A stretch of 64,000 nucleotides of DNA from Hoplostethus atlanticus (taxonomy: Eukaryota > Chordata > Actinopteri > Trachichthyiformes > Trachichthyidae). The stretch spans positions 6,079,501 to 6,143,500 of the forward strand of contig JAXDDX010000012.1 in assembly GCA_034670405.1 (NCBI GenBank). Reading direction: 5' to 3'. Shown piece after piece: positions 32,493 through 44,905 of this stretch (the stretch's first letter is position 1; every line of letters begins with the position of its first letter). The notes under the pieces are model-generated. The model saw nothing but the letters and a program-made list of their open reading frames with translations. It ran no database searches and had not been told where the DNA came from. Made by a program: the position numbers and the translations under genes.

Positions 32493-32498
32493 TTTATT
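32493..32498 (-). terminator. terf1 polyadenylation signal candidate
   Basis: AATAAA on the minus strand, about 405 bases after the terf1 stop. Another lies at 32322-32327, which would overlap the sbspon 3'UTR. No other feature was seen in the 750-base interval between the two stop codons. Confidence 0.5.
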
Positions 32499-32903
32499 GT
32501 AACATGATATTTTTGTATTCTATTCTTTAAAATAAACTTGCAACAAAAAGTATTAAATTAAAACAATCAATATACAAGTACTTTACATTTCCGTACCAAT
32601 TATGTCAAACTTTGTTCCATGTTATAAAAAGCAATTTTGTGCTGATCGCCCTCTGGTGGCATGAGATTTGTTTTTGCTGTAATCAAAACAGCAGCTTCTC
32701 TTGCTTCAGGTTTTGGAGCACCACCACAATAAGAACAGCATCCACAAATGGTACAAGTGTAGGCACATAGGCTTTGGATTGAAAAGGGTCTAATGAGTTA
32801 AACAGTTAAACTGAGAATATCATACATATATACAGTTTGTTTGTTGTTGGTTTTTTTTACAGGAAAATTGCTCTATTACAAGCTAGACGGGTACTCTCCT
32901 TCT

Positions 32904-35900
32904 TCAGCTGACTTTGTATGCCTTCTTTAGAACCCTCCAGCGGTCTTTGAGCATGGTGCCAGTGCGTCCTTCAAAGTCATAATCTAGTAAGATGCGCGAC
33001 CACTTCCCTGTGCCGTGATATTTAACGCCATCCTTGAGGTTTTTATCCAGTCGGGACGTCCATTTCTTAACAAACAAAACAAAACACAAACTCTCATGGC
33101 ATCACTGGTTTTCTCAGAGAGTAATTCCACCCATACAAAATGTGTTTGTGTGATTCATAAAAAGGCTCTATTTGGTATTAATTTGACAGCACACAACCCC
33201 ACATGAGCTCTGTGTAGTCCCACTGACCTTTCTTGGGTTTTTGATCTTCGGGGTGTTAGGCGACTTCTCACATAACCCTTGTTGAAAGGTCAGACGAGAT
33301 ACTTCTGACAATGGGAAAACATTTGCCATTCACTAGCTTCAATTTTGAAAGAAAAAGTATGCGATGATCATGTGCAGATGAATATATTGAAAGATTTCAA
33401 ATCCCGTTAATATATTTCTACAGCAACATATTACTTGACATAGAGAGAGAACTTACCACCCTTGGATATTCTTTTAAGAACGACAAGAGACTTCTTACAA
33501 GAATCAGGTTTCCACAGCTCAGTCATTTTTGTAGACAGTAGTTTCCTTTTGGTCCTGAGGAAGCACAATACATTTTCTGATTCCACATACGCCTGCTATC
33601 TAAGTGCTCACGTTTTAGGGCTGCAGAAATGGGCAGATGTCTAGTACAAGCATAATGACTGCTGCAATTTGACAGTACTTGCAGGAGACATGAACACTAA
33701 GTTTTAAGATTACACACAAAAGAATTCACAATAACCCTGATGTTTTGGGGTTAGCAATTTACTGAACCTTCGCTGAAACATTTGAAAAGAAATTGATAGC
33801 CGAGAAAAAGACTACTTGCTAAATGAAAAGGTAAGATGCAAGACAAGATGCAATTCTACTAACCTCAAACATGTAGTGCTCTCATTATTCCTGTTGGGAG
33901 GAGAATATACATTATATTGTTCATAACAGAAAACTAACATTTATGAAATGAAAGTTGTTCATGTGCAAATTTCAACATGTATAAGCGGGTGCAACAGTTC
34001 CACTTCAGCCATCTGGTAACAGCAAAGTTAAGGGCTATTTCCTACGTTTCACTGTTATCTGTTGATTTGTTGGTTGTTTCCGAGAGAGGCTCATCCTGTG
34101 TCACCAAGTCCTCCATAGCCTCCATGTTGTGCGATGACTGGACCATCTTAGTGGCTGCCTGATAGACAGACAAATGTAAACAAAACACAAACTCTCATGA
34201 CATCACTGGTTTTCTCAGAGAGTAATTCCACCCATACAAAATGTATTTGTGTGATTCATAAAAAGGCTCTATTTGGACTCTGTGTTGTCCCACTGACCTT
34301 AGGTGGCTTTCTTGGGTTTTTGATCTTCGGGGTATCACATAACCCTTGTTGAAAGGTCAGACGAGATACTTCTGACAATGGGAAAACATTTGACGTTCAA
34401 CTTAGCTTCAATTTTGCGCCAAAATAAAGAAAAAGTATGCAATGATCATGTGCAGATGAATATATTGATAGATTTAAAATCCCATTAATATATTTCTACA
34501 GCAACATATTACTTGATACAGAGAGAGAACTTACCACCCTTGGATATTCTTTTAAGAACGACAAGAGGCTTCTTACAAGAATCAGGTTTCCACAGCTCCA
34601 GGTTTCCACGGGATGAGAGAGGCTCATCCCGTGTCACCAAGTTCTCCATAGACTCCATGTTGGGCGATGACTGGACCATCTTAGTGGCTGCCTGATAGAC
34701 ACAGACAAATGTAAAGGATGTTTTTAAGGATTACTTCATCATACTCTTACTCAACAATTTACTTTCAGATTTGAGGATGGTCATTATGTGAAATTGAGCA
34801 AAACTCATAGGGCATATCATTACAATACCCATCTTAAATTTGACCTTGTCAGCGTCCGCTTTGTAAATCACTCCGGAAACTTTCATGAATAAGCAAGTCT
34901 CTGTTAGACCCTGAGGAGGGCTCTGCTGAACAGTGCAGTTTGCCCTTCCAGCTAATTTGATGACAAATTCTCAATTAGCTATGACTGATAATGCCAGATC
35001 AGCACCTTGAGCTGGTCAGTGCACCATTATTCAGAAGGAAGAGTGCATAGCTAAACGGGCCTACACAAAAGCTCCTGTGGGATTAAGGCTCATTAAGCCT
35101 TAAAGCTTCCTTGTTAAACCTTAGTTGTTAACTAGAGCAAAACATATTTTTTATGAAAAGAAACAACAGTCACAGCTAAAGACAGCGCAGTCATGTGTAA
35201 CTGAAAAATCTTTTGTCACTGAGTGGGGTCATTGCACCACCTCTCTGCTGAGAGACTGAAGGAACATGCTTGAAGATGGATTACATTGAGTTTTTGAATG
35301 TAGCGTGAATGCTTGACAGCAGGCAGTGTTGCAAAATGATTATTTAACAGGTCCGACATCAGGTCATACAATAAAATTTCAATATAAAGATTTTTTAACC
35401 AATGATGAAATAAATCCTTGTTCTAGAAACTGTAGATATGGTCATGCTAGGATCTTTTATAATTTGGTGCGGACTTTAACATATATGGCAACGGAGGTGA
35501 ACTTGGAAAGAGTGAGCTAGCATCACTCTGACATAGGAAGTGACTCTGGGTCAGATGCTCGTGTCCTGTACCTGCAGGAGGTAGTCAGAGGGATTCTTCT
35601 CTAGGTAGGCATCCACGTATGACTGGACTGTCTCCAGCAGGCGGCTGAAGCTGTAGTTGAGGAGCAACGGGTGGTAGGTGTCCCTTTGCTTCACTAATGC
35701 TGACAGTTTAACTCTCAAGTTCTGTGGACAAACGTTAGCTGTTACGTGTGTGCAAATAGTCCACAATCTTGCCTAGGGCACCAAATATACCAGGATTGGA
35801 CCAGCACTACTGAAGCTAATGCAGACAATAATGAAAAGGCATACCTGTGGGACGTCATGTTTATTCTCAAACCACTTGAGGGCAGAGGAGGCCATGGATC

Positions 35901-38352
35901 TTTGGCCTTTCTCCAAGCACACAGCCACAGACTAGGAGAAGGGCAAAAGCATAAGGCTTAAAATGCTTAAAATGAGAAGATTTAGCTTTACTTGCTCCTT
36001 GAATTGATGATACTATTCATTCATACTGTTCATAGTATGGATGCAATTTAGTAATGTGATTTAGTTCATGTGTATATAAGCAATGTAAAAGAGACAGAGG
36101 GGAAGAGTGGGAAAAAGAAATGCAGAGATAGATTGAAATAAATGCAGGGGTTGCATAAGTGTAGACCCCAGAGATGTGCTTTCATAAAAGTCATATGATC
36201 TCAAAATTTGCAACCTCTAGCAGCCTCATGCAACAATGTTAGCAGATCTAGCGACACTGATATGCTATGAGATTACCTGGACAAGCAAAAGATTGGCGAT
36301 GTTTTTAAACAAACTTTCATCTGCCACGGTGTCTCTCAGACTTGACCATATGTCAGCCGCAGACATCAGAGGCATCACACGGTCATCCTTCTCAAATTGG
36401 ACGTCTAGAAAAATAGCAACATTGTAATGCATGGTAAAAAAAGAGGTCAATATGGTTTGTGTGAGGGCATGTATGTTTGTGCATGTGTGTGCTTGCATAG
36501 ATGTAAACCTTAAATAAATACAGGGTACTTTTAAAAGCATGAGTAATCTGCTTGCAGTTACCTTTGTAGGCACCTTTGTAGAAACAATTAGTGTTATCAA
36601 AACTTTGGCTCTGCCTCTCTAATATCAAGTATTTTTAAATGTACTGAACAACTGAAGGTTAAGATTAACAGAATATCTTTTGGGAGTTAGAGTGAGGAGC
36701 ATACTACCGTCAGCATTTCTTGCCACATATCATCCCTCGTCTCCTTACATTTTAAAGTCTACTGTTCACTGTTTTAGATAATTATTTGTTAGTATTTTAG
36801 TATCATATGATGCTTTCCTTATGGCTACCACTGACTGCAATGTAGTTTGAAAGGGCATCTAAAACACTAGCAAAAGTCTTCCTTTTGTATATGTTGGCAT
36901 TCTATCATCGCAAAACTTTGACTGCCAACATTATGTTTCCAGAGGAAGCAATTTGCATGGTGAGGGTTTTGCTGACCTCACATATTTTTGGGGCATGTCT
37001 AAATTCAGTTTATTGAAACAATTCCCAACTAAGTATTTGACACAAGAGGAAGAGGGCAGGTACAAAGACAGACTTATGATTGATTCATGCAGTTGACTTG
37101 GTGTATCGCCGGCTCAGCACAGCTCACAGTTCACAGCAGCAGTGACTGAGGTTGATGGGAACTGACCGCACATTTCTGGAAGTCCAATTGTAACGACTTC
37201 ACTCAGATTTGCCTATTCAAACTAACTTTCACAATTGTCTGGCTGACAAAGCAATAAATATGAATCTATACATTAGGACAGTGAACTTCAGCAACTTCAG
37301 TGAACTCGTGTATGATAGGCCATGTAGGGTTTAATTCAAACGTTGCTGTTATAAACAGTTGGATTTATATAAATTCTAAGTAATGTATTATTGAATAAGT
37401 ATCAACTGAGTACATTTGTTTTTGATAAATTATGAAAATAAACAGCTCTTGGTAGTAGACTCAGGCTTTTGGACCCCACTGTATATGCAAGAGTTTCAAA
37501 TATTTATGTGTTTGTGTGTGAACAGCAAAGTTTGAATTATACACGGCCTCTCTGTTGTTGCTGTGAGCTGCTGAAGCTACTTCCAGTGAGTCTCTACTGA
37601 AAAGTAGTATTATAGTATCATTGACGCAAAGATAGATAACTCATATGATAAATGATGTCTAAGGAGACAGCAGCCAATTCAATTTCAGATTGCAAGACTT
37701 ACCCAATTGTTTTCCATGCATGATTCTTGTGAGGAAGGCACACGTCATCCTTTTCTGAATATGATCAGTTTTAAGAAAATGACCCCGATAAATGGCTGAA
37801 AAAGACCGAACAGCAACTCAGTTGGAGCCTAAATTAACGTTAGGGAAATATTCTTAGGGCTTGAAATGAATACTCGTAATTGTCTAAATGGTGGTAAAAC
37901 CTCGCTGTTTTAAGTCTTTAGATTTGACCAGCCTCAATGTCAAGTAACGTTAACCAGTCTATTATTGTATTCGATCGTAATCTTGGCTGCAAAGAAATTA
38001 ACCTTAAAGTTAAGTTGTCTAATGAAATTGTGGCAAAACAAATAGTTTTGCGAACATTACTGACTGAGATAATGTCCATGTAACGTTAGAAACGACTTCC
38101 TACAAATGCAATGTTAGCTAGGTAAGTTAACGTTTAGCTAACAACAGCTAGCAATAACAGTTACTCACCCTGGAAAGTCGAAAGCGTTTCAGTGAATTCA
38201 TCAAATTTGCCCTCCTTAAAGTGCCAACATAGACTTATAAACGAGAAGTCCAGCATCCACTCGTTCGCAACGGCTTTTACGTGGGAAAAGTTGACAGTTT
38301 TATCTGTTGTACATGTTATATCAGTGGTTTTGTTTGTAGTTTCAGGTTCCAT
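32904..38352 (-). CDS. terf1: Telomeric repeat-binding factor 1 (TRF1), 12 coding exons with a duplicated hinge
   Basis: Exons (minus): 38352-38169, 37795-37703, 36404-36277, 35931-35845, 35721-35572, 34691-34535, 34371-34298, 34158-34046, 33890-33864, 33554-33457, 33304-33228 and 33065-32904. All phases fit, giving 449 residues. TRF1 binds double-stranded TTAGGG repeats as a dimer within shelterin. Exons 1-5 encode the TRFH dimerisation domain, about residues 16-214, with EWMLDFSFISLCWHF, CAFLTRIMHGKQLD, QFEKDDRVMPL and SVAVCLEKGQ. Exon 12 encodes the Myb/telobox, with NLKDGVKYHGTGKW and MLKDRWRVLKK. Exons 6-7 and 8-11 encode two copies of a hinge module (AATKMVQSS ... ELWKPDSCKK ... VSRLTFQQG). 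The N-terminus is short, without the acidic stretch of human TRF1. Start: first ATG of the exon that opens the TRFH domain. Confidence 0.93.
33072..34174 (-). repeat. terf1 intragenic tandem duplication, full-length copy (exons 8-11)
   Basis: This segment and 34175-34713 share near-identical exon and intron sequence. Matching stretches are 33076-33554 with about 34176-34593, and about 34060-34174 with 34620-34713. The junction is in an A/C-rich stretch near 34174. This copy keeps the introns around the 27-base exon 9. Confidence 0.88.
34175..34713 (-). repeat. terf1 intragenic tandem duplication, shortened copy (exons 6-7)
   Basis: Homologous to 33072-34174 but lacking about 0.5 kb. The counterparts of exons 8 and 10 are fused into one 157-base exon here, and the small exon 9 and its two introns are absent. 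The exon corresponding to exon 11 ends in KPPK where the other copy ends in RK. Confidence 0.85.
36405..37702 (-). other. terf1 intron 2
   Basis: AT-rich intron of 1.3 kb. A fragment near 37466-37485 (TTTTGGACCCCACTGTA) resembles the end of a teleost Tc1-type MITE, but I found no partner end. No gene was recognised. Other terf1 introns longer than 300 bases (34692-35571, 35932-36276, 37796-38168) show nothing further. Confidence 0.5.
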
Positions 38353-38700
38353 GTTTGTGTTTACTATCCACTAAACTCACTCCCACCACGAATAGAATTT
38401 GCGCGCGCTTGCGTAATTCATTCTCGTCTGGCGTCGCTCCACAGCCTGCAGCGCTCTCTGGCGTTATGGAGGAGTAATAACAAATGCCCACTAGCGGAGC
38501 TTTTGCACAAAGTACAAAAAATGACTCCCGTTTGTGAAAATTTTGTTCAAAAACTTAAAGAAGCATTCTGTGGGTACATAAAACGACTCTCTCATTTATG
38601 GCAACTCCATATTTTACATGTCAATGACATCATATAGTAGAGCTTCTGGTTTTCTGGTAACACTGCATGGACTGTACTATAGAAATGAGAGACAATCCAT
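38353..38700 (-). promoter_or_regulatory. terf1 promoter region
   Basis: Sequence directly upstream of the terf1 ATG, locally CpG-rich (GCGCGCGCTTGCG near 38401-38414) within AT-rich surroundings. No TATA box was chosen. Confidence 0.4.
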
Positions 38701-38984
38701 TATTTATGTCTATTAGAATGAAATACATTTCCCCATGCTGACAAATTGTTTATCAACGGGTACCAGTCACAGATTGCTGAGTAGTCTGCATTAGTGGATT
38801 TAAAAAATGACTTAGCAAACCTTCTTGCAGCAAATGCAATATCAGTTTTAATTAAAGCTATCTTGAAGTGATTTATAAACTCAGATATTTGTAACATATG
38901 ATGTAATGAATTCTTATTATGCAAAAAAATACAGATGTAACCTACAAACAACAGCGTATTTGTAGAGCAGAGAACACCAGACAC

Positions 38985-41900
38985 ACACACGAGTTATATA
39001 CACATTTATTTGTAATCCTGCATATGCTAATAGACGTAATGGGGAACAATGCTCTACAGAAATGTTGACATACATGTACCATAACAAAGTGTTCTGTGGT
39101 CACATAATTGTTCGGACTACTACATGCATACAAAGATGCCGCTTTGTACAGAAACAGTCTGTAGCTCAGAATGTGTCTAATGATAATGTCCTTCAAAACT
39201 GAACAGAATAAGTCAAAAACAAAACAAAATCCAAAAAGTAAGAGGCAGAAAACACAGAGACATGGGAAGAAACAATGTAGCCTTAAGCGTTTAAGGGAGT
39301 TGGGGAGCAAGGTTTGGTAAGCACGCATGGGTGACACAGACAATACCCATTCTCTCAGAGAAAATAAAGACACAACCTTTCTGCTCTGTACAGTCTCACA
39401 AATGATGCCACGGCGAGACAGTAAGACAGAGCACAGTCCTTTTGCTGTCAGCTCATAGAATTAATTTCAGCATCCACACAAACATCATCCCAAGGGACCA
39501 TAGTCAATCAATCCAAATCCCTTGTTCCTCTACGCTACCTGTCAAAATGAAGGATTACTTAAGGTTAACATGGAGACATGAGTACTACAAGTAAGGAATT
39601 AAGGGGGGGAAAAAAATGAAATTTAAAATACAGCTACAGAAAAGAGCTCCAAAAAGAAGGGCGTCATAACCTCCTTTAAAAAAAGATGAAAGACAAATGA
39701 AAAACTAAAACAAGAATAACCACCATTGACCCCGCATTTTACATTTGTCCTTAACAAATGCACATTAACACTTTGGAGAGTACCAAAGAGTCTACAACTG
39801 AGTTTCTCATGTGGGATCACTTTACATAAAAGATAACTGCATGACCTCTGATTAGTGAATCAAATCATTTTGGTCTGGGCATATACACAGAGTAAAAGAA
39901 ATATGGACCACAACCGATCACTGATGTGATGTAACCCTTTGGGAGGACTCCTTTTCATTTCTCCACTTACTCTCATAGACTTCCCTTATCTTAACCTCAA
40001 AATCCACCATTTACCAATGGAGCACTGTTACTGAGGGCATCCGAAAGCTGTTGGAGCACTCAGAGGTGTCAGCATGGGAGCAAATCAAAAGGATCAGTTC
40101 AGTGACAGTAGGGATCTCGCCCTGTCAGTGGTCAAACAGTTAGAGCTTCTTCAGTGATGATTGTTCTCTCTCTCTCTGACTCTCTCGCCCAGTGCTTTAA
40201 CACAGTAACCGTCTTAACTTCTACCCCTGTGTCTGTGTGCTCCTTCCTGCCTCACTGGAGACTGATGGGGGTGGATATGTGGGACATAGAATACCCAGGA
40301 GGAGGCAAAAATATTGCTGCTCCTTACTCTGGGAGCCAAGACATCAATGTGGATTTGACAACATCACCTTTCAAAAAGTACAGAAGGAACTAGTTGACGT
40401 TAGCTGTTAAAGAAAAACAGAGAATCTATCCAATTGGAACATCAGAGAGTTATAGAAAACCTGAGAACTCAATAACATTACTTGTATCTATTACATAAAG
40501 ACCTGATTTCTCCTATAAAATTAGAATTTTCTGTACAGTGCTATATGAACAAAGCCAAATGACTTGCTACCTTCTCATAAAGTGTTATGAAAAGGCACGC
40601 ATCATTTCAACCACCGTATGGCAGGAAATTGTGGTCGTGCTCCATTTTGGTTTAGAAAAAATAGAATCATTCTCAACATTAATTCACAAAAAACATAAAA
40701 TCCTTTGTGTGTGGCCATTGAAATGAGATTATCTTAATATCTCCTAAAGACATAGTTAGATCTCTTTGTAAATCTAACAGCAATATAAAAGGCCCTAGTG
40801 GTCAATTTGGATCCCTTTTCCCAAAGATAATCAAATTTGAGGTCCATTGACATCTGGCATCAAGGTGCCTGACAGCACATGCCAGCGATACAATATTAAA
40901 AAGTAAAAGTCAAATTCTCCATTTGCATTGTTTGTGATATTGTGGTAGTTGTAACACTGTTAGTTTGCCTCATAGTAAAGATATATCATTTGAAAAATAC
41001 AAGTAATTTCTGCCTGTACATTTACAAATCCCATAGACAGAAAATAAAGTGCCACAATTCTTGGCCTGCATAGATTGCAGTATGCGGTATTGCACTTTCC
41101 ACACCTCTCTGTGAGAACCAAAAAAACATACAAACAAACAAACAAACAAATAAACAAACAACAACAACAACAAAACTTCACCCACCCGCTTCCTGTACCA
41201 TTCTGGTTTATGTGGCTTTCTCACCCTCGCTGCTAGTACACTACTAGTACACTCAGCCAAGTGCCATGCTGAAACAAAAAACAAATATTCCAGCAATAAA
41301 TTGGAATCAAAGGCAACATACAACAGGTATTTTCAGTCAGTGAAAAACAATAGCGAGAAAGAAGACAAGAAAAAAACAAAACCCTTTGGGTTTAAGTTTG
41401 ACTGAAATTAGTTTTGTTCACAAAAACACACAATAAATTACAGCCCAAGACACTACAGATATACAAAAAAGATGCCTTAAATAATCAGCAGGATTGAACA
41501 AACTTGCAGTAGTATGGAACAAATGTCAACAACGACTTCGGGGTGCCTAGGATGTGACGATGACAACAGTGCAGGTAAACCACCCATAAGGAAAGGAAAA
41601 CTCAACTACTGTCATAGTACATGTTACAATGATTGATACTGAGCAGCTGAGATAGATGAAAGCATGACAATGTGCTTGATTTGGTCCATTGATATTACAA
41701 TGAATATTGTCATCTTTTTTCTGTGGTAGAGTATCATTTTTAAAATTGCCAAAATGGATAATTATAGTGTAAAGCATATATGTAAGGTAATGACCAGATC
41801 TATTGTATGCAATTACTAAATATTCTTATTCTTAGTTTATGGATCTCACTGTCCTACTGTAGAAGGTTTCTACAATCAATCTAGGCCTACGTATTTCTTA

Positions 41901-42895
41901 TTTTATTCATAAAGCTACATTTAGATGTATATATCTGATGTCAGAGAGTAAATAATATTTATTTATGTGATTTGGATGGAATCGAGAGGCCGAACGAGGA
42001 ATAAAACAGAACATTTTAAACCCTGTCCTAACTTCTGAACCTGGCTGATAAATAGTTTTAATAGCTGAAGCATCTGCTAGCTCCTGTCCTTACTGGTTAC
42101 ATATTTGGCAACTACAGGTATATACTCATCAGGGGAATAAAGGTGGTTTTTGTCCTTCTGGCCCACCGAAAATGTTTCAGTCATTAATTCATAGGTCGTA
42201 TTGGACGTTCAACTGAAAACCGAACCAGTCGTTATGGAAAAACCAAAAGCAATAACGTCAACATTACAGTTTCATACACCATTTCTTCACACAAAAACAT
42301 TATAGGGTCGTCATGGGAACACGTTGCATTTCCACAAAAGGTAATGATATGTTTTTATAGGTCGCTACGATGCAACACTCGGTCTGAGGTCTCTCGATTC
42401 AACACCTCTCTCCCTTTTCACATTAGAAATATTTGTACCTTCAGTGAAAGTGTTTTCTCTTGCCATCCTGTGCAATGACATTGCCTTAGTTGTCCTAGTA
42501 TTTACAGTGGAGCGCTTTCAGCAAACTAAGCACCGTAAAATATCTGTCTTTTTTAAATGCATGCTTTTTACAGATAAGTCCCTCTGTGCATTTCTTTCTT
42601 TGCTAGAAAAAAATACTGTCAAAATGTACACTAGGACCAAAGTGCCAACATAATTTGATAAATTCCCTCTGTTTTTCAAGAGCTTCTTCTTTGAGCCCGC
42701 TGTTTGTCCCAAAGTCATTCCCTTCCCTGCATGAAGCACTGCAGTTTCTTTTTCAGCAATACACAACAACACAAGTAAAAGGGACTTGTCATGCCATGCA
42801 AAAATATCTTTCACTACAACTGCACCCTTTTCGTCTTCTCCCAACACCAGTCTGAGGTCTGCAGTGGGTCTGTTCCTTCACATCTCCCCTTTCAG
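38985..42895 (-). other. Probable kcnb2 3'UTR
   Basis: Non-coding sequence downstream of the kcnb2 stop on the minus strand. A minus-strand AATAAA at 39005-39010 would give a 3'UTR of about 3.9 kb, and earlier signals also exist (for example near 41899 and 41960). It includes a (CAAA)n-like tract at about 41120-41170. No other gene was recognised between kcnb2 and terf1. Confidence 0.45.
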
Positions 42896-44905
42896 TCACA
42901 TGCTGGTTTCACAGGTTGGAGAGAGGCTCCCATCACCCGGTATCAGGTGGATCTCGGGTGTAAACATGTGGTTCTCCACTTTGTGTCCACTTTGGTTGCT
43001 GTCAGCCTTGACATCCCCGCTTGCCCCGACCACACCTTGGGTGCAATTTTGCGCTGCTGTCTTGGGTGACAAGGGTGCAACCGCAGCACCCGCCACCTCC
43101 ATCAGATGCTTCTCTTTGTGGTTCTCTGCAGATTGATCGTCCTCGCCAGGTGGGGTGTCCACCAGCAGCCTCTTAGGGGACAAGGGGCAGGTCTCTCCCT
43201 CTGTGGATGGGACCGTCACCTCTGAGCTGGGGATGAGTGGTGAGGTCTCCCCCTCTGGGGAGTCATCTTCAAGGAGGCTGGAACTGATGTCCCCAGGAGA
43301 GGTTGTGCTGGGGGGCGTTGGTGGGCATTTAGCAGAAGTTTTGGTGAAGTTCACCTTTAAACCTTTCATTTTAGTGGGGTTGTTGCCGCTAAGAGAGCTT
43401 TGGATATCGTCCACACAGCTCGTCGTATCGTTACAGCTCTCCCCTTCCTCTATATGAGGCTGTGAGTCGTCGCCTGGGTTGAGCGGGACAGATTCATAGA
43501 GGCCATCTTTGAGTATGGTGCCCTGGAAGCCTTGGTCATCACTGGCCCTCAGTTGGCTAAGATCCAGAGGGGGAGGGGCCCTGGGGCGTCTATCGTTGCA
43601 TGGCCCAGCTGCATCCTCATCTGAGTTAGGACACTCATCTCTGACGTCAGCCGAGCAGCTGGCAAAGTTGTCCTTCATCTCCAGCTCCACTTCCTCTTTT
43701 AGCGTGGACTCAGGGCTGTGAGACTTCTTAAGCGGCGAGGCAGGGGCTGTGATGGAAGTGCTCAGAGTGCTCATGGAGCTGGTAGTGTTGAGATTAGTGA
43801 AGGACTGTGATCTGGTCATCTGGTTGTACATCTCCTCCAGTTTCTGAACATTGAGGTGCTGGGGGCTACCCCGAATGTGCTGGGGGCTCCTGTTCATTCG
43901 CTGGGGACTTCCAGTGGTGGTGATGGTTATACGGTGAGGGGAGCCTGGCAGTAATGACTCAGGGTTTCTGCTCTCTGGGGAATTGAGGTTGGTTTCAGAA
44001 GTGGTGTGCTTGACGGAGCCGTCCCAGCGGCTGGGTGACAGGTGGTTATCCAGGGAGATTTTGTCCTCTCCTTTCTCCACCACCACATCCATCAGTTCCA
44101 TACTGCGTGCAAAGGCATCTTTCAAGTTCATAGAGACAATGCTGCCATTCCTCTTGGCTCTCTCCAGTGCCTCCCTCCTCTTGATGGCCTTCTCCTGCCT
44201 CTTCTGCTCCTTGTAGAACTCAGAGAAGTTGTTGACAATAATGGGGATGGGTAGGGCGATCACTAGCACTCCCGCAATGCAGCAGAGCCCGCCGACTATC
44301 TTTCCAAGCAGTGTCTGCGGGTAGATGTCACCGTAGCCCACTGTGGTCATCGTGATGGTGGCCCACCAGAAGGATGCGGGGATACTGGTGAATTTGGTGG
44401 CATCTTCATCTTTCTCGGCAAAGAAGACTAAGCTGGAAAATATCATGATGCCCATGGCCAAGAATAAGATGAGCAGGCCCAATTCATTGTAGCTCCTCCT
44501 CAAAGTAAATCCTAGCGACTGGAGCCCCGTGGAGTGCCTGGCCAATTTCAGGATTCTCAATATTCTCATGATCCTGAATATCTGGACCACACGGCGCACG
44601 TTTTGGAACTGTAGCACGCTCTTGTTGGACTCAGTTAGGAAGATGGTAACATAGTAGGGCAGGATGGCCAGCAAGTCAATGACATTCAGTGGGCCTTTGA
44701 AGAACTTCCACTTGTTGGGCGAGGAGAGGAAGCGGAGGAGGTACTCCATGGTGAACCAGGCGATACACACAGCCTCCACGTGGGCCAGCTGGGGGTTGTC
44801 GTTGGCCTGGCCAAACTCGTCGGTGACCTGAAGCTCTGGTAAGGTGTTGAGAGACAGAGCGATGGTGGAGAGGATGATGAACAGGATTGATAGAATAGCC
44901 AGGAT
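42896..44905 (-). CDS. kcnb2: Voltage-gated potassium channel Kv2.2, last coding exon (partial gene)
   Basis: A single 2,010-base exon codes 669 residues from S1 to the C-terminus. The acceptor CTCTCTCCAG precedes codon ATC at 44905 in phase 0. It is an alpha subunit of delayed-rectifier K+ channels in neuronal plasma membrane. Visible are S1 ([17 protein letters not shown]), S2, S3, the charged S4 ([16 protein letters not shown]), S5, the pore filter TTVGYGD and S6 with [10 protein letters not shown] long serine/proline-rich cytoplasmic tail follows. The end ([12 protein letters not shown] ... ETSM) matches Kv2.2 rather than Kv2.1. The N-terminal T1 exon is not in the window; it lies beyond 64 kb, as expected from the very large intron of this gene. 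Confidence 0.97.
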   Translation of the reverse strand: MLAILSILFIILSTIALSLNTLPELQVTDEFGQANDNPQLAHVEAVCIAWFTMEYLLRFLSSPNKWKFFKGPLNVIDLLAILPYYVTIFLTESNKSVLQFQNVRRVVQIFRIMRILRILKLARHSTGLQSLGFTLRRSYNELGLLILFLAMGIMIFSSLVFFAEKDEDATKFTSIPASFWWATITMTTVGYGDIYPQTLLGKIVGGLCCIAGVLVIALPIPIIVNNFSEFYKEQKRQEKAIKRREALERAKRNGSIVSMNLKDAFARSMELMDVVVEKGEDKISLDNHLSPSRWDGSVKHTTSETNLNSPESRNPESLLPGSPHRITITTTGSPQRMNRSPQHIRGSPQHLNVQKLEEMYNQMTRSQSFTNLNTTSSMSTLSTSITAPASPLKKSHSPESTLKEEVELEMKDNFASCSADVRDECPNSDEDAAGPCNDRRPRAPPPLDLSQLRASDDQGFQGTILKDGLYESVPLNPGDDSQPHIEEGESCNDTTSCVDDIQSSLSGNNPTKMKGLKVNFTKTSAKCPPTPPSTTSPGDISSSLLEDDSPEGETSPLIPSSEVTVPSTEGETCPLSPKRLLVDTPPGEDDQSAENHKEKHLMEVAGAAVAPLSPKTAAQNCTQGVVGASGDVKADSNQSGHKVENHMFTPEIHLIPGDGSLSPTCETSM

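Noticed and set aside
37460..37490. Tc1-type MITE end (TTTTGGACCCCACTGTA)
   Set aside because: Only one end was found, with no matching inverted end in the terf1 intron, so no element could be bounded.
43155..43721. Open frames on the plus strand opposite kcnb2
   Set aside because: Antisense shadows of the kcnb2 coding exon.
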